A stretch of DNA of 64,000 bases from Hamiltosporidium tvaerminnensis (taxonomy: Eukaryota; Microsporidia; Dubosqiidae): contig CM061249.1 in assembly GCA_022605425.2 (NCBI GenBank), positions 310,001-374,000 on the forward strand, read 5' to 3'. The position numbers and the translations under genes are program-made. Below the pieces are notes generated by a model. It was not told the origin of the DNA, did not search any database, and worked only from the letters and a program-made list of their open reading frames with translations. Shown here in pieces: positions 24,258 through 36,515 of the stretch. Numbering within the stretch: the stretch's first letter is position 1; the number at the start of each line of letters is the position of its first letter.

Positions 24258-26612
24258 TTAAGGGAAATTATATATAAATTCGGAATCTAGGTATGCATTA
24301 ACTTCATTTGATCTTTTACTTCGAATTGGTTTCATTAAGACGAATTCCGTATTCTTAAAGTTTTTCCTACGAATGTTTTGAACAATTTTATAATCAATTG
24401 TATCTAAAGCAATAGATAAACTTAATAAATTTTTATAAGATCTTAAAAGATGGATGTCTTCAGGCGTAATTTCAGTAAGATGTATCGTTATAGAAATTAC
24501 TGTATCGAATAAATTAGAATTCTCGAAAACTTTTTTAAAAGCTATTCTTTCTGTTAAGCCGTAAAAATTTATATCAACAACTTTTAGTTTGTTCATTTTT
24601 GGGAAAAATGTATAATCGATTTCTGTAAATCGATAGAAAGTTAAAAATATCGAGTTAAGTCTTGAAAAATCATAAATGTCAGATAAAAAATAAAGAAAGT
24701 TTTTCATTTGATCATTCATATACGATGATTCCAAATCCAAATGTTTTAAAAATATCTTTTCGGTCTTATTTTTACTAAAAAAATCAAGGAGGTTGTAATA
24801 CGGCTTTCTCGAAGCTAATTTTTTATAATTAAAATGTGTCTTTTCCATTTTCAAATTACAAACACATTTAAACTTTGAAAAATAACTTAAAAGTCTCGAT
24901 TCGATACAAAATTTAGAATTAGAAAGAATTAAAGTCTTTAGATTGAAATTTAAAGTATAATTTCTATCAATCAATTTTTCGTTGTAGGAACACTCGAAAT
25001 TCTTTATTTCGATGGAAAATAATGAAGTTGTTTCTAAAATATATATCAGTAACTCATTAGATACTATTATATTTTCAAAATATATATGCTTTAGAGTTTT
25101 ACAATATCTTAAAGCGACATAAACTTGGCTATCAAGTTTTTGTGGATATAATGACTCGAGCATATAAATCTTAATTTTTTTAGTATTCATACATTCAAAA
25201 CGGAATATATCGTAACAATATCTAAGAAAATCTCCGTAGAAATACCTATAATATGCACTTATAAATGGAGTTTGGTTTAGAGGATTGCCTGTTAAATATC
25301 CACCAATTTTGCAATACATAGGAAAAAACAAAAGGTTATTTGGCATACATTTCAATATACCCGGATCACTATTATCATAAATATAGTCTGATGAAACAAC
25401 TTTATATGATGTATTCAAATTCTCAGAACAGAAATCTATTAAAAATCGCAAAGTATTAAAATCGATTTTACGTGTTTTTATTGAAATTTTTACCATGTTT
25501 TTGTAAGACACCAATATCTCTTTTAATTCCTCCAAAGTGAAATCAAATTCAAACTTCAAAACTTTTAAGTTTTTTAAAAATATATGATTTTTCATTTTTA
25601 AAAGTAGTTTTGTCGCATTTTTTATTGAATGGATATAAAATTTTTCCGAAGGAAGCTTTGCACCAGAAAAAATTTCAAAAATACTTTTAAGTGTTTCTTC
25701 TAATGCAAATGCAAAGTAAATAAAATCTATTCGTGTAATTTTAAGTAAAAAAACCCAAATATTACGTAGAAGATATGAGGTCATCAACTTCGATAATTTT
25801 TTTGCGTTAAAATCATTTAATCGTAAACAAATTTTATTTCTTTGAAGCATTTTGTTTTTTTCCTGATAAAAAACAGAACCTTCAATCTTGAAACATGTTA
25901 TCTTGTTTTCTTTTAAAACAAGATAGTGCTTGGTCCTGTTTTCTTTAAAATAAACTAATTCCATGAAAAATACCAATAAATCTCTCGATAATGATCGCTT
26001 TGTATCATGGATAAGATAATTATAATAACTTTCATTTAAATAAAAACCAAAAGACAATGTATTCAGTCCATATACAAGACTTCTTAACAATTCTTTAATA
26101 AATAGATCTCTCTGCTTAGATTTTTTAATATCTAATATAGTAATAATTCTTAAGATTTCCAGAAAAGCCTTAATCGTTATTTGATTAGTAAGAATATTCG
26201 ATTTCTTTACCAATTCAAGGAAAAGAAGAAAATTTGAGCTTGAAATATTTTTTATAAACACTCTAAAAGTTGTTTTTTCTCTATCAAATAAGGATTTTAA
26301 AAGTGTAGAATTGAGTAGCATATTTTTCGTGTATGGCAGTGCTATAATATCTGGATTATAATATTTTGTTGTTCCAAACTTACGTTCATGAGATAATATG
26401 TTGTTTTGAAACAATGTAATTTTATTATTCTTATTGAAATATTCTATATTTTCATTAATAAACATATTTTCAATAGTATGAGCGCTTTCTATTAGATTTG
26501 AAATTCTGTTCTCTTCGTTTATAATATAAAATGATACGCTTGTAAGAGAAGCTATCAGCACACATGTAGTAAAAAGATAAAATATAGGGGAAAAGGAATT
26601 ACAGTAAGACAT
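24258..26612 (-). CDS. LRR-like membrane-anchored family protein, copy 2 (intact)
   Basis: Intact ATG-to-TAA ORF of 784 residues, the same length as the gene at 1733. Residues 9-31 form a clear hydrophobic segment (YLFTTCVLIASLTSVSFYI), a signal anchor or signal peptide. Residues about 120-235 align with the other copy in spacing and pattern (SSNFLLFLELV against SDFLIFYEFI, then ITIKAFLEIL and LLRSLVYGL). From about residue 330 there are leucine-repeat-like units such as LKVLKFEFDFTLEELKEIL and LKTLILSNSKF. Identity with copy 1 looks low, so this is an old paralogue. No catalytic residues are visible. It lies head-to-head with the intact three-helix gene at 27635, about 1 kb apart. Function unknown; a surface or secreted role is only an inference. 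Confidence 0.8.
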   Translation of the reverse strand: MSYCNSFSPIFYLFTTCVLIASLTSVSFYIINEENRISNLIESAHTIENMFINENIEYFNKNNKITLFQNNILSHERKFGTTKYYNPDIIALPYTKNMLLNSTLLKSLFDREKTTFRVFIKNISSSNFLLFLELVKKSNILTNQITIKAFLEILRIITILDIKKSKQRDLFIKELLRSLVYGLNTLSFGFYLNESYYNYLIHDTKRSLSRDLLVFFMELVYFKENRTKHYLVLKENKITCFKIEGSVFYQEKNKMLQRNKICLRLNDFNAKKLSKLMTSYLLRNIWVFLLKITRIDFIYFAFALEETLKSIFEIFSGAKLPSEKFYIHSIKNATKLLLKMKNHIFLKNLKVLKFEFDFTLEELKEILVSYKNMVKISIKTRKIDFNTLRFLIDFCSENLNTSYKVVSSDYIYDNSDPGILKCMPNNLLFFPMYCKIGGYLTGNPLNQTPFISAYYRYFYGDFLRYCYDIFRFECMNTKKIKIYMLESLYPQKLDSQVYVALRYCKTLKHIYFENIIVSNELLIYILETTSLFSIEIKNFECSYNEKLIDRNYTLNFNLKTLILSNSKFCIESRLLSYFSKFKCVCNLKMEKTHFNYKKLASRKPYYNLLDFFSKNKTEKIFLKHLDLESSYMNDQMKNFLYFLSDIYDFSRLNSIFLTFYRFTEIDYTFFPKMNKLKVVDINFYGLTERIAFKKVFENSNLFDTVISITIHLTEITPEDIHLLRSYKNLLSLSIALDTIDYKIVQNIRRKNFKNTEFVLMKPIRSKRSNEVNAYLDSEFIYNFP

Positions 26613-27634
26613 TTTTTATGTTGAATGTATATGGGTTTCATGTAATTAATAAGTTAATTACTGAAAAAATATATCAGTTTTTATTTATTAATTAATAATA
26701 TTAATTAAATATGGCGGAAGGAAATACTATATGTTTTAAAAGGTATGTTATATTAAAAAATAATTTAATATGGATCACACAGGCCGTGACTAATCAAGTT
26801 CCAAAGCTTACGTTTGTCAATTATGCCAATAAAGAGAGTAATTTTTCTTGTGATAGACCAAGAAAACTCATTTGCGTAAAATTTTTTTATTATAGTTAGA
26901 ACATAACCTCTCTTTAAATTTAAAAAAACGGCGTGAGGCATTAAAGCCATTAACTTCTATAATATGAGCAAATAGAAGGAAAATACATAAAAATAAAGAA
27001 AATGGATTGTACCATCTATTTTTCGAACGCAACAACAATAAACAATGTTGAAAGGTGAGAAAAATGAACCAGATATTGAAGAAGACAACGTGTCGAAAAA
27101 AAGAGGTTCTCTAAATCGAAAAAAGACACAATAAAATCGAAGACTGCATTCAAAAGAATTTTAATTTAATAATTGTTCTAAAGAATAATAGAATTATGAT
27201 AAATATTGTTTCAAAAAAATTTAAAAGAAATTTTTGTCGAATTTATATTAAAAATTACATTTTTATAATAAAAAACTATTTGATTATGAGCATACGTGAA
27301 ATCGACAACTAGAATTTTTATTATATAATTTAAGAATCAATCGAATTAATTAATTTAATTAAGTTTAACAGAAAATATTTTTTCATCAAAAAAATATAAC
27401 AAATAATGTGTATATATTGTTGATTTTTTCTAGTAAAATTTATAATTATAAAAGAAGTTAAAATCATTTTTGAATTTATAATTACAAACCCTATTCAGCA
27501 ATAATTTTTAGAAAATAGATCGCTTTTTAAATTCTAAATTATATTGCAATCATAAAAAATATTAATTCTTATCAAGTAGATTAAAAGTAAACTTTTTGGG
27601 CTTAACTTATATAATATAAAAAAAGCTTTTGATT
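26613..27634. other. Divergent intergenic region of about 1 kb
   Basis: It lies between the minus-strand LRR-like gene and the plus-strand three-helix gene, so it must hold both promoters. It is very A+T-rich with an alternating TTAATTAA-type patch at about 26650-26710. Opposed 61-62 codon ORFs at 26.7-26.95 kb have no motif. Confidence 0.45.
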
Positions 27635-28165
27635 ATGAATAAAAATACGATCTTAAATGTCCCAATGTCGAACGAAAGCTATAGAATGGAATCAATCGGA
27701 AATCAAACAACAGATAGATACATTTTCGCTCACTATATTCTTACAAACAACGGCGTATCTGCTAATACTTCTTCTCACAACCAACAGGCGTTAAGTGAAA
27801 GATCTCATAACCAAAACTGTAATATAGATAACAACCTATGTAATCTAAATTCAGAATTGCAACATGCAAATCGACATAATAGTTCGTATTTTAACCTGGA
27901 ATTTAAATATATTTTCATGCTTTTTCTTCAGAATACCCTTTTAATGCTTTTATCCGCCACTTCAGTGTTTAAAAATGTTTTGATTACACTTTTCTTGCTT
28001 TATTATTCTGTTGTTATATTTATATTTTACAAATATATGAAAGGATGTAATAATATAGATTATCTTTTGATCGGTTTTTGGATTTTTTTTATTTTAGCAA
28101 ATGTTTTTTTAGTGCAAATAGTTATACAGGCTGTATTAGAGAATAGATTTATGTTATGGCACTAA
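27635..28165 (+). CDS. Three-helix membrane protein family, copy 2 (intact)
   Basis: A 176-residue protein from the ATG at 27635; an upstream in-frame TTG is not preferred because copy 3 starts with the aligned ATG. The N-terminal 85 residues are polar and rich in Ser, Asn, Gln and His, with a SYRME motif near residue 15. They are followed by three hydrophobic helices at about 91-110 (FMLFLQNTLLMLLSATSVF), 114-132 (LLYYSVVIFIFYKYMK) and 143-166 (FWIFFILANVFLVQIVIQA). The loop between helices 2 and 3 is short and positively charged. The two other copies in this window (12.4 and 36.0 kb) are broken, so this may be the only expressible member here. I do not recognise the family outside this window. 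It is probably an integral membrane protein with a cytosolic or lumenal low-complexity tail; function unknown. Confidence 0.7.
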   Translation: MNKNTILNVPMSNESYRMESIGNQTTDRYIFAHYILTNNGVSANTSSHNQQALSERSHNQNCNIDNNLCNLNSELQHANRHNSSYFNLEFKYIFMLFLQNTLLMLLSATSVFKNVLITLFLLYYSVVIFIFYKYMKGCNNIDYLLIGFWIFFILANVFLVQIVIQAVLENRFMLWH

Positions 28166-31100
28166 AAATATTGTAGGTTTGATATTTATTGATATTTTAG
28201 AAAATCGAGCCAAACATTATATATAAAATGTAATATCTTAAAAATGTTTAGCTCTTGAATTATTTATTAAATTTTTATTCAAAGATTTGGTCTTTGGACA
28301 CAAAAAATGTTTTGAAATCCATTTTTCTTCAAAATATATTTGATAGCTCAAATTTAAATTCGAATTATAAATATCTATCATAAACATGGTAGATATTTTT
28401 TTATCATTTTCAGTCTTTAAAAAAATGATATTTGAATGTGAAAATTGTAATTTAATGTTTTGAATCCGAGGTTTTATTCAGTTATTTTCTACGTTTTTCT
28501 AGTTTTTCTAGTTTTTCTTACAATTAATATGCATTTATGATGTCCTATTAAAATGTTTGTGTCATATGTCTTCTATTTAAAGTCATATTTCCTGCATATT
28601 ATGGTATATTTCATATAGTTATAGTTTATAAAATGGTAGATTATATCATTTATTCTCTCTTAAATCGAATAGATGTATTTTAATTTTGTTTGTTTAGGTT
28701 GCAATCCATATAAACTTTTCTTGATAATTAAAAATACTTTAATTTTTTTAAAAATACAGTAAAAACATTTTTTAGACGCTAGGTATGAATAAAATATCTT
28801 TAATCACAATATTATACCTTAATGATAAATCAATTAGAATATTTTTTTCTATTATTTTTATTCAAGGTTGCTCTAATAAATTTTACGCTTTTTGTATATG
28901 TTACGGTCGATTTGAATAATCAAGGCATTTTAATAGATTTGAGAAAATTATGGTTTTTTCTATTTTCAAGTTAAATTTACGAAGCCACGATATATTTTCA
29001 CGCTTTGATAAATATACATAAATTCGGCAAGGTGTGTTTACCAATATTCTAAACGATTAATCTACAATCATTATCGGCCTGTCTATTGTATGACTCGCAC
29101 TTCAAGATGTTTACGATTGTTTAAGCTCTTTCTTTATAGAGTTTTTGCTAGCCAAAATTATTTTTGAGTTTTTTTTTATATTATAGGTTAGTTTCCAAAA
29201 TAATATAATAAAGAGTGGATTTTAATTGATATCAATACTCTATTGAACGAAAATCCAATGATTTGGGCTCATTAAAGTTCATAATAGGTGAATTTTCATA
29301 AATAAGATTTCCAATTTGGGACTATTCATGCTTTGCAGTCAATGCCATTTCTCCCGCTTAATTACATTTTTTAATATTCACCTAGGCGTTATTGAAGTAA
29401 CTGGTCGTTATTATAGATCCCAAACGGTAATTGTGAACGTAACATATATTACACTTTTCCGCTAGAAATCAAAATATTTTATTTAATATTTCTATGTATC
29501 GTACTAAATATTCCCTGAATTTTAAATTAAATGTATTTTAAGACATAAATGGGATCTATAATACAAAAAAGATGTGTTTAAAAAGCCTGGATACACATAA
29601 AATCGATCAAAGGTTATAAAATATGGCTATGGAGTAAAAAGATTATTTTAAATTGCATATTTTTGTAGCTTTTAATTCCTTTTGCAAAAAAAATATGTTT
29701 ATAAATTCAGAATATATTTTTTTCGTTTATTTTGAGTATATTTTTTATCTATATTTATGAATAGCATGTAAAATCTTTTTAAATTATTTGAACGAAAGGG
29801 AAATAACAATTAATATTAAAATTTTTGAATTTTGATTTTATTTTCAAATTTATCTTTGTTGGCAAGAAGAGATAAGGCGTTAAAAATTAAATTTTCTGTA
29901 GCCTAAGTTGTGTTCTATTGTATTTTATTAGATTAAATCGACAAATTTTAAAGCTTTATTACACCCTCACATATTTGAATTGAGTCTGAGATTTTTACGT
30001 GATTTTTGTGACATTTCTCTCAAAAATATTAAAATTTCGATTTTTTCCATCTTTAGTAGTTTAAATCCTCTTCCACAGTAATTCTTGTTGCCAAAGAGAC
30101 CTAAGTTAGCTGGTTTTCATGGTTTTTTTATAAAAAATGAGGCCTTTTTGTCAGCTTCTATCCACTTTATTTTTCTTTAAGTTTCTTGGTTAAAAAAAAT
30201 AGTCTATATAATTTAGAAAAGTACTATAGATTGTATATATGCCTTTATTCTTATGTTAATATAAGCGCATATGATAAATATTATAGCCTCTCAAACAATA
30301 TCGTTCCAACTTATCTCCCAGGGGGTAAATGCCCACTAAAATTCTAACAAGACTACCATAATTACCCAAGAAGAACCCTTTCTGAGGTTCAAAACCTTGA
30401 GAACATCAAAAGAATGATTTAAAGTAATTTAAATCCCAAGTAGGGTCTTATAATTGTTTTCTACTATTCTGAATCAATATATCCAGTCTATTATTCTCGG
30501 TTCGAAATTGGATTTGTTTCTGGTAACAACTTTTATTTTGCACACTAATTTTAACATTTTTTTGAAATGCTCATCACGATATATTTTCTATGTTTAAATT
30601 GTAATTATTTATGAGAATTGTATGAAATCCTCAACTACTCATAATAGCGTGTAAATGATTATTTATCAGAATTTTTGAGTCCTTTGTATAATTTAATATG
30701 TTTCCTGTGTTTACGGGTTAAAATAAATTTCAGTTCTCATAATTTCATTCGTAACCATGATAAAACAAAGCTTGTGCCTTTCGCAGGCTTGTTGTTTTCT
30801 TTAAGAAATCATTTTTTGTGACCTTAATGCGCACATGCTTATTACCTAGAGCATTTATAAATTTCCTTTTCCTACGGTTTTGAGTGTTACCACCGGTTAT
30901 CTTTTTTTAAAAAATTAAATGCCTTTAAACGGTGCAATAAAAGGGTTGTCACTGGTATCCACTTTCTAATTTCTTGTTCACTGTTTAAAGTACCACTACT
31001 TTTCCAATAGACTTCGACTGGAAACAGATATAATTGCATTGTCAATCTCTCATTAAGAGCATCTTTTCGGTTCGGATATTAATTATATATGCTTGTTTTG

Positions 31101-31994
31101 GGTTTCTGTCTTATATAGCTTATTTTGTCACCATTATGGTACTATATTACCTATTCTGTGTATCGACGACTAATTAAGTTGAATTATTCCTAGATAATCT
31201 AATTTACACATCATATGTGGATAACCGTTCGAAAAAAAATTTTGCATTTAGTTGCTGGTCATATCGCCTTTAAATTCTTTACATTTGTTTCATTTATATC
31301 CCTTCAAAGTAAAAATCTCGGAGTGCAACCTTCTCTTTTTATAAAGTTTTTTGTAGAACTAACTGTTTTTAAAAACGGCCAGAATATTTGCAAAATGTGC
31401 TATTTTTGGGCGACTATTTTTTGAATTGAAAGTACACAACACTTTAGAGTTCCTTAAATTATCTTTTAAAGGATAAAATTAATTGCAACCTAACTGAAAA
31501 GCACATGTTAGCATAGAAATATGGGTTCCAATAAATATGCGGACTAAATCACACGTATTGCAGCTTCGTGTATTTTCTTAAGATATCGGCTCAATATACC
31601 CATACATAGATTAAATATAGAGTTCAAGGGCTTTTCCGCAAAATTAATAAACAAGCTATTGTTACTCATATAGCAGACCTTATATATTTCGATTTTCTAT
31701 CCTTGTATTTTTGCCTAGATATTTTTCTGGAATTCAATCAAAAAACTTTGTTTTTTTGAGATTTATCAACTAAGTAGACTCAGTGAATTCATAGACATTC
31801 TGACATAGATATTTATTTCAAAGATTATTTGATGCTCATTATGGAGAAATAATTTTAAATACTTTCGTTTTAATCCATGTAAAGGCTCTACCGGCTCGTT
31901 TTGGTATTTTTAAAAAACCTTTGTCTTTATTTCATGGTAAAAGAGTTTGGTTATACCTTCATCTGTTAGGTTGTAGTAATGCGAATTTCAGATT
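28166..31994. other. Long A+T-rich stretch without a supported gene
   Basis: There is no ORF longer than about 70 codons with any feature. A 9-base unit (gtttttcta) is repeated near 28494-28520. Between about 30.3 and 31.5 kb the composition is patchily richer in G+C, and both strands give short peptide-like runs, possibly an element too decayed to name. Confidence 0.4.
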
Positions 31995-34871
31995 ATCGGT
32001 CCGCCTTCGAACCTTAAGTGTCATACTTTTAAGGTCAAATATTTAAGCTCGCAGTAAAAAAAAGTAGCTAGCCTACTTTTTTTAAAAACAAATTTTTTAA
32101 ATCTCATAAAGAGTTTTGCGAAATTTTGTGAGCTATTTGATAAAAAAAATAAAACGATGAGTAAAGAATTTTCAGTCATGAAAAAAATTTATGATATATT
32201 ACCGATTCTAAAAAAAAGCATAATTAAGTTGTATCTTATTAAAAAAACATATTAGTTACATATTTACTAAGCAATTATTCATTCTCATCTTGAATCAAAA
32301 CCTAAATTTTTAGTATAGTTCGCTTGTTTCTGGTCTATTGGTTTTTAATGATTCATAATTAAATGATAAAGAAAGTTTGTTATATTATTCGCTTTTCTGA
32401 ATTTATTTTTACAACAATTGTCGGTTCTTGGATCACATGATCTTATCAAAACTATTTTCTTAAATTAGAGCCATGAAAAAATAAATTTAATGTATTTAAT
32501 CTTAGGTTAAATTGTACCATTTCCTTGAATTTGGCAACGAAAAAACATCATTCCTATGTTTATGTGCATTTTTAGGGCATTTTTAGGGCATTTTTTCCTA
32601 CTAAATTTTCTAATCTTATTCAATATGTTTCTATCTGATAATATCCGAGCTTTTTTTACAATGTATTTCATGATAAAATATCTAAATAATTTTTATCATA
32701 AATGTGTCGTACGGAATAAAGTAATTTTTAGAGATAATTAAATTACTTGGTTTTTGTTTTCTTTGAATTTAACACTTCTATATAAGAACTTATTGTGAAA
32801 CCTGCAAACTTCGTCTTAGTTTCATATTTAATTTTTCATGTGTTCTTTTAAATAGAATACTTTTTCTAGGGCTTATTTTGGGGTTGGTTAGGGCAAATAA
32901 AACTAATGATAAGACACGCGAAGCTTAAAAGAATCTATTATTATCAGTCTTCATTGTTGTCTTCGGCATTCCCAAACCAATTGCTTATTTACTTATGCCA
33001 ATAAATGACGTACAATCACAGCTTCGATGATTTAAATTTTTGTAAGGCAGACCAAAAATTTTGTTGGAATCTTTATATGATTCTAAATAAATTCGTGCAC
33101 TACTGGCATATCTAACTTTAAGCAATCGAATATAGATTAATCAAGTTTAACCGTTACTTTCGCAAAATAATAAATACATGGGTTGGTCGTTAAAAGATAA
33201 TTCGCATAAAAAATCTTTAATAAAAGAAAATTCGTCTTTGTAACTATGCTAGGGTATTAAACTAATATTTGTATGCTAAAACAAATTTGGCTTGGTTTTG
33301 AAAAAATTCTGAATGTAGCAGAAATGGATAGCGGTTCATAATGAGGAATACTTCATATATTGAAATTTGCATATTTTTCTCTTATTCATCTTACTAGTAT
33401 TTCTACTTTAATTAATTATTTTGTTCCGAACATACTTTTTGCTGCCAAATAAATTATATTTTAAGATAAATAATAGGGAAACAATTTTATCTATTGTTCT
33501 CTAATTTAAATAAAATATAAAGAATATTTGTAGGTATAATTTTTAATATTTACTTTAAATGCTAGCTAATTTTGTTCGCCAAAAAACATAGTTATGCATT
33601 ATATAATATTTAGCACATTACGTATGCACATGTTTATTAGTTTTTGGATTATCTATCATTTTGATTCTTTTAAAATCATTCTCCTAATACTCTATTAGAT
33701 TCATACGATTGTGTCTTATGTATTTTAGTTTTCTTTCCCTATACATCTCTACTTAGCATTTTTTTACCAAACAATTAAAAATATTATCACATAGAAATAA
33801 TACAGTATAAAATTACATATTCGATACAAAATCGTTTTTAGGTCTTTGATCAATAGTGATAATATTTTTTAAGTAAGTAAAAAAGCTGTTTAACCAATCA
33901 CCAACAAGCTGCAAGTAAAATATATGTGTAAAAATTTACTTGTTATTTTACGGACTATTTTTTCATAAATTTTCATTTCAGTTGTATAAATAAACTTATA
34001 GTAACATTTAATGCTAAGGATCGTAAATTGTAAAAAGAATTTTTGTTAATGTTTTTCCAACCCTTGATATCCAATCTCACTTAAAAATGATAAGAGAAAT
34101 CGCTTTAGCAAAATAAAAAAATACTTGTTTATCTTCAGAGATAGTCTTTCTTGTTACAGTTTAATGTATACGAGAATATCTTTCTTGTTGTACCCGACTT
34201 AAAGTAGGCTTAATATTTAAACTTTTCAAGATGTTGATATTTTTTAGTAAATGAAGTATTGGCCTGAATTAGGCCAGAATATTATAACATTTATTTGACA
34301 GGCATAAGTTGATATGTTACAGCATAAGTCATAAATTTTTTTCAAAAAAAATAAATCAGCTATTTAACTTTAAAACATCACCAAACTATGATTAGTTGTA
34401 CAAAATGTACAAATAATTAAATTTTTACCGATCAAAACAACAAAATTGTAAGTATTTAATATAATTGGCACACACAAAACCTATATATGCAACTTTAAAA
34501 TAACTAAAACGACTTTGCAGTCTATGAAATATTCACTAGAATTAGCCATTTGTCGCCTTGACATTTTGAACATGAACCAATTTTCCTAAGGCTGAATGTA
34601 TCTAATGGCACTTTCTGGGACGTTTTGCACCCAACTAGTAAATAATTTATGGGCGGTAATTTCCATTTTAAAGCCTACAGCCAGGTCTCGTCTGTAAATC
34701 ATACCATTAAAAGAAAAATATCAAATTTGATATGTATTGTAACTTAAAAACGATATATCGAATATCTAAATAATGTGATTTTTACATATAATAGAAAATA
34801 GATGTGTAAAAAGACACTTGTATCTATTTTTTTCTTCTATCTATCTGGTTTTTATAACAGTACATCTAAAA

Positions 34872-35127
34872 CCATGATTCATTCATCCTCGACACTACAC
34901 CCCCGCAAGAGCCTTGGTATACCTCAGAAATGCCGCTCACTGCTCTCTTCCCGGTGAGTTTGTTTATTTTTTGGGTTTCGTAACAAGGTGGGTTTAAAAA
35001 ATGGATTATTAGCCCTACGTAAAACCCACAACCTGGAGAATCAGACCCTTTTATCGCCTCTTATAACAGGCAGAGAATAATCCAAGCCAATTCTGTACCC
35101 GAAATGTGAGGGAATCGAACCCATGAT
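34872..35127 (-). mobile_element. RIME-like short element 2 with 7-bp target-site duplication
   Basis: Element 34879-35120 (242 bp) is flanked by ccatgat (34872-34878 and 35121-35127). On the minus strand it begins gggttcgattccctc, then cagaattggcttgg (LINE 5-prime part with gttacgaaaccc). It jumps to the LINE 3-prime end (gcatttctgaggtatacc, gtcgaggatgaatga). The homologous site in block A near 11520 lacks it, so it inserted after the duplication. The first bases contain ggttcgattcc, which fits the RNA polymerase III B-box consensus, although the other copies do not keep it. Confidence 0.75.
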
Positions 35128-35983
35128 ATTTAAACACAAAAATATTCAAATGTAACCTTAATATCAGTAGGTACTTTTGTAACCTTTTCAAGATTGCAAT
35201 GGTAAAAAAATACATATAGCGCCCTTAGATTGGCTCGGAAGTACAAATTAAACATAAATTCGAAACATGTTGGCCAAGCCAAACGAAAATAATGCATTAA
35301 ACAAAATTAAATCGCTTTTAATATAACCAAGCATTTTATATCGAACAAAGGAAAAGTTATGGTTGCTATAATTAAAATATCGGTGTGGATATAAGGAGCT
35401 AAGTAACTTTTCTGCCTCTTTTCACAAAAATTCGACTTTATATATCAATTACGAAATTTGAATAGTTGGGATAAAAAAACTTTGGGGTGTTAAAAAAACC
35501 TGTTTAAAGGCATATTAAAGTTTTTTTGAATCTAATTTATTTCGTATTCTTATATTTACACGTATTTTTATTGTTTAAAATATTTTGAAATAATTTTTTT
35601 GATGGTTGTGAGATACATAGGCTTTTTTCTATTTGAAAGATATTAAACAAAAAAGGTACACTTCGATTATTGTATTTCTTTGGTATTTAGATAGAAATGG
35701 ATTAGAGATAAAAGAAGATCTACTAGATAAAGAGGTTTATTCTATTCGGGAATAGTTTATAAACAAATTTTTATAGTTTTTTAAAATAATGAATCGTATT
35801 AGAAACCGTTGAAAATCATTTTTAAATGATTATGCGATGTTTAATCCCACATTTTGATCAAAAACGAGCAATGGAAGAAATTTAAAGTGACATTGTTATA
35901 AAAAAAATATTTAACCTTATTATGTAAATTAAACATTGATTTTTTGACAGAGAAGTATATATTTAGAAAAAAAAATTGGTTTT

Positions 35984-36515
35984 ATGGATAAAAATATAAT
36001 TTTAAAAAATTTAGTTCCGAATAGAAGCTATAGAATAGAAACAGTGGTAATCACAATCCCAAGCACAAGCTCAAATGGGTCTGCTCACACCCACGAGATT
36101 GTTATAAAAATAAATCTTTTGTTAATCCTTCTCCTAATCAACAAATGTAAAGCTAAAGATCTTTTAACCAAACTTAGATATAGAAAATAATCTTTATAAT
36201 TCGAATCGAGAATTTATATCTGAAAACCAAAAAAATTATTTAGTTTTGAAGCTAGAATTTATATATATTTTGTTTCTGTTTCTTCAAAATACATTTTTTA
36301 TGTTTTTATCAGCAACCTCTTCTAATAATTATATTTTTACGCCAATTTTTTCGCTTTACTATTCGGTAGTTCTTTTTATATTTTATAAATATATAAAAGG
36401 AAGTAGATGTATTGCATATCTTGCTCTAGGTATTTGGATTTTCATTATATTAGCAAATTTATTTTTGCTAAATATATTTATACACGCTATATTAGATAAA
36501 CGGTTTATCTTATGA
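35984..36515 (+). pseudogene. Three-helix membrane protein family, copy 3 (broken)
   Basis: It starts with an ATG (35984) and a good SYRIE region (to about 36105). It then loses frame in the polar linker, where the homologous reading also contains several stop codons. It resumes at about 36246 with the three hydrophobic helices (ILFLFLQNTFFMFLSATS, LYYSVVLFIFYKYIKG and IWIFIILANLFLLNIFIHA), ending at 36515. Both halves look like the intact copy at 27635, but they lie in different frames, so a complete protein is not encoded. Confidence 0.65.

Noticed and set aside
31215-31424. 69-codon ORF in the 28-32 kb spacer
   Set aside because: No motif. The surrounding sequence looks like decayed non-coding or element DNA.
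32566-32596. Tandem gcatttttagg repeat
   Set aside because: Two to three units of about 12 bp only; ordinary simple repeat.
35100-35127. Possible tRNA, from a T-arm-like gggttcgattccc
   Set aside because: No acceptor stem, anticodon arm or D arm could be folded around it; it is the 5-prime end of the RIME-like element.
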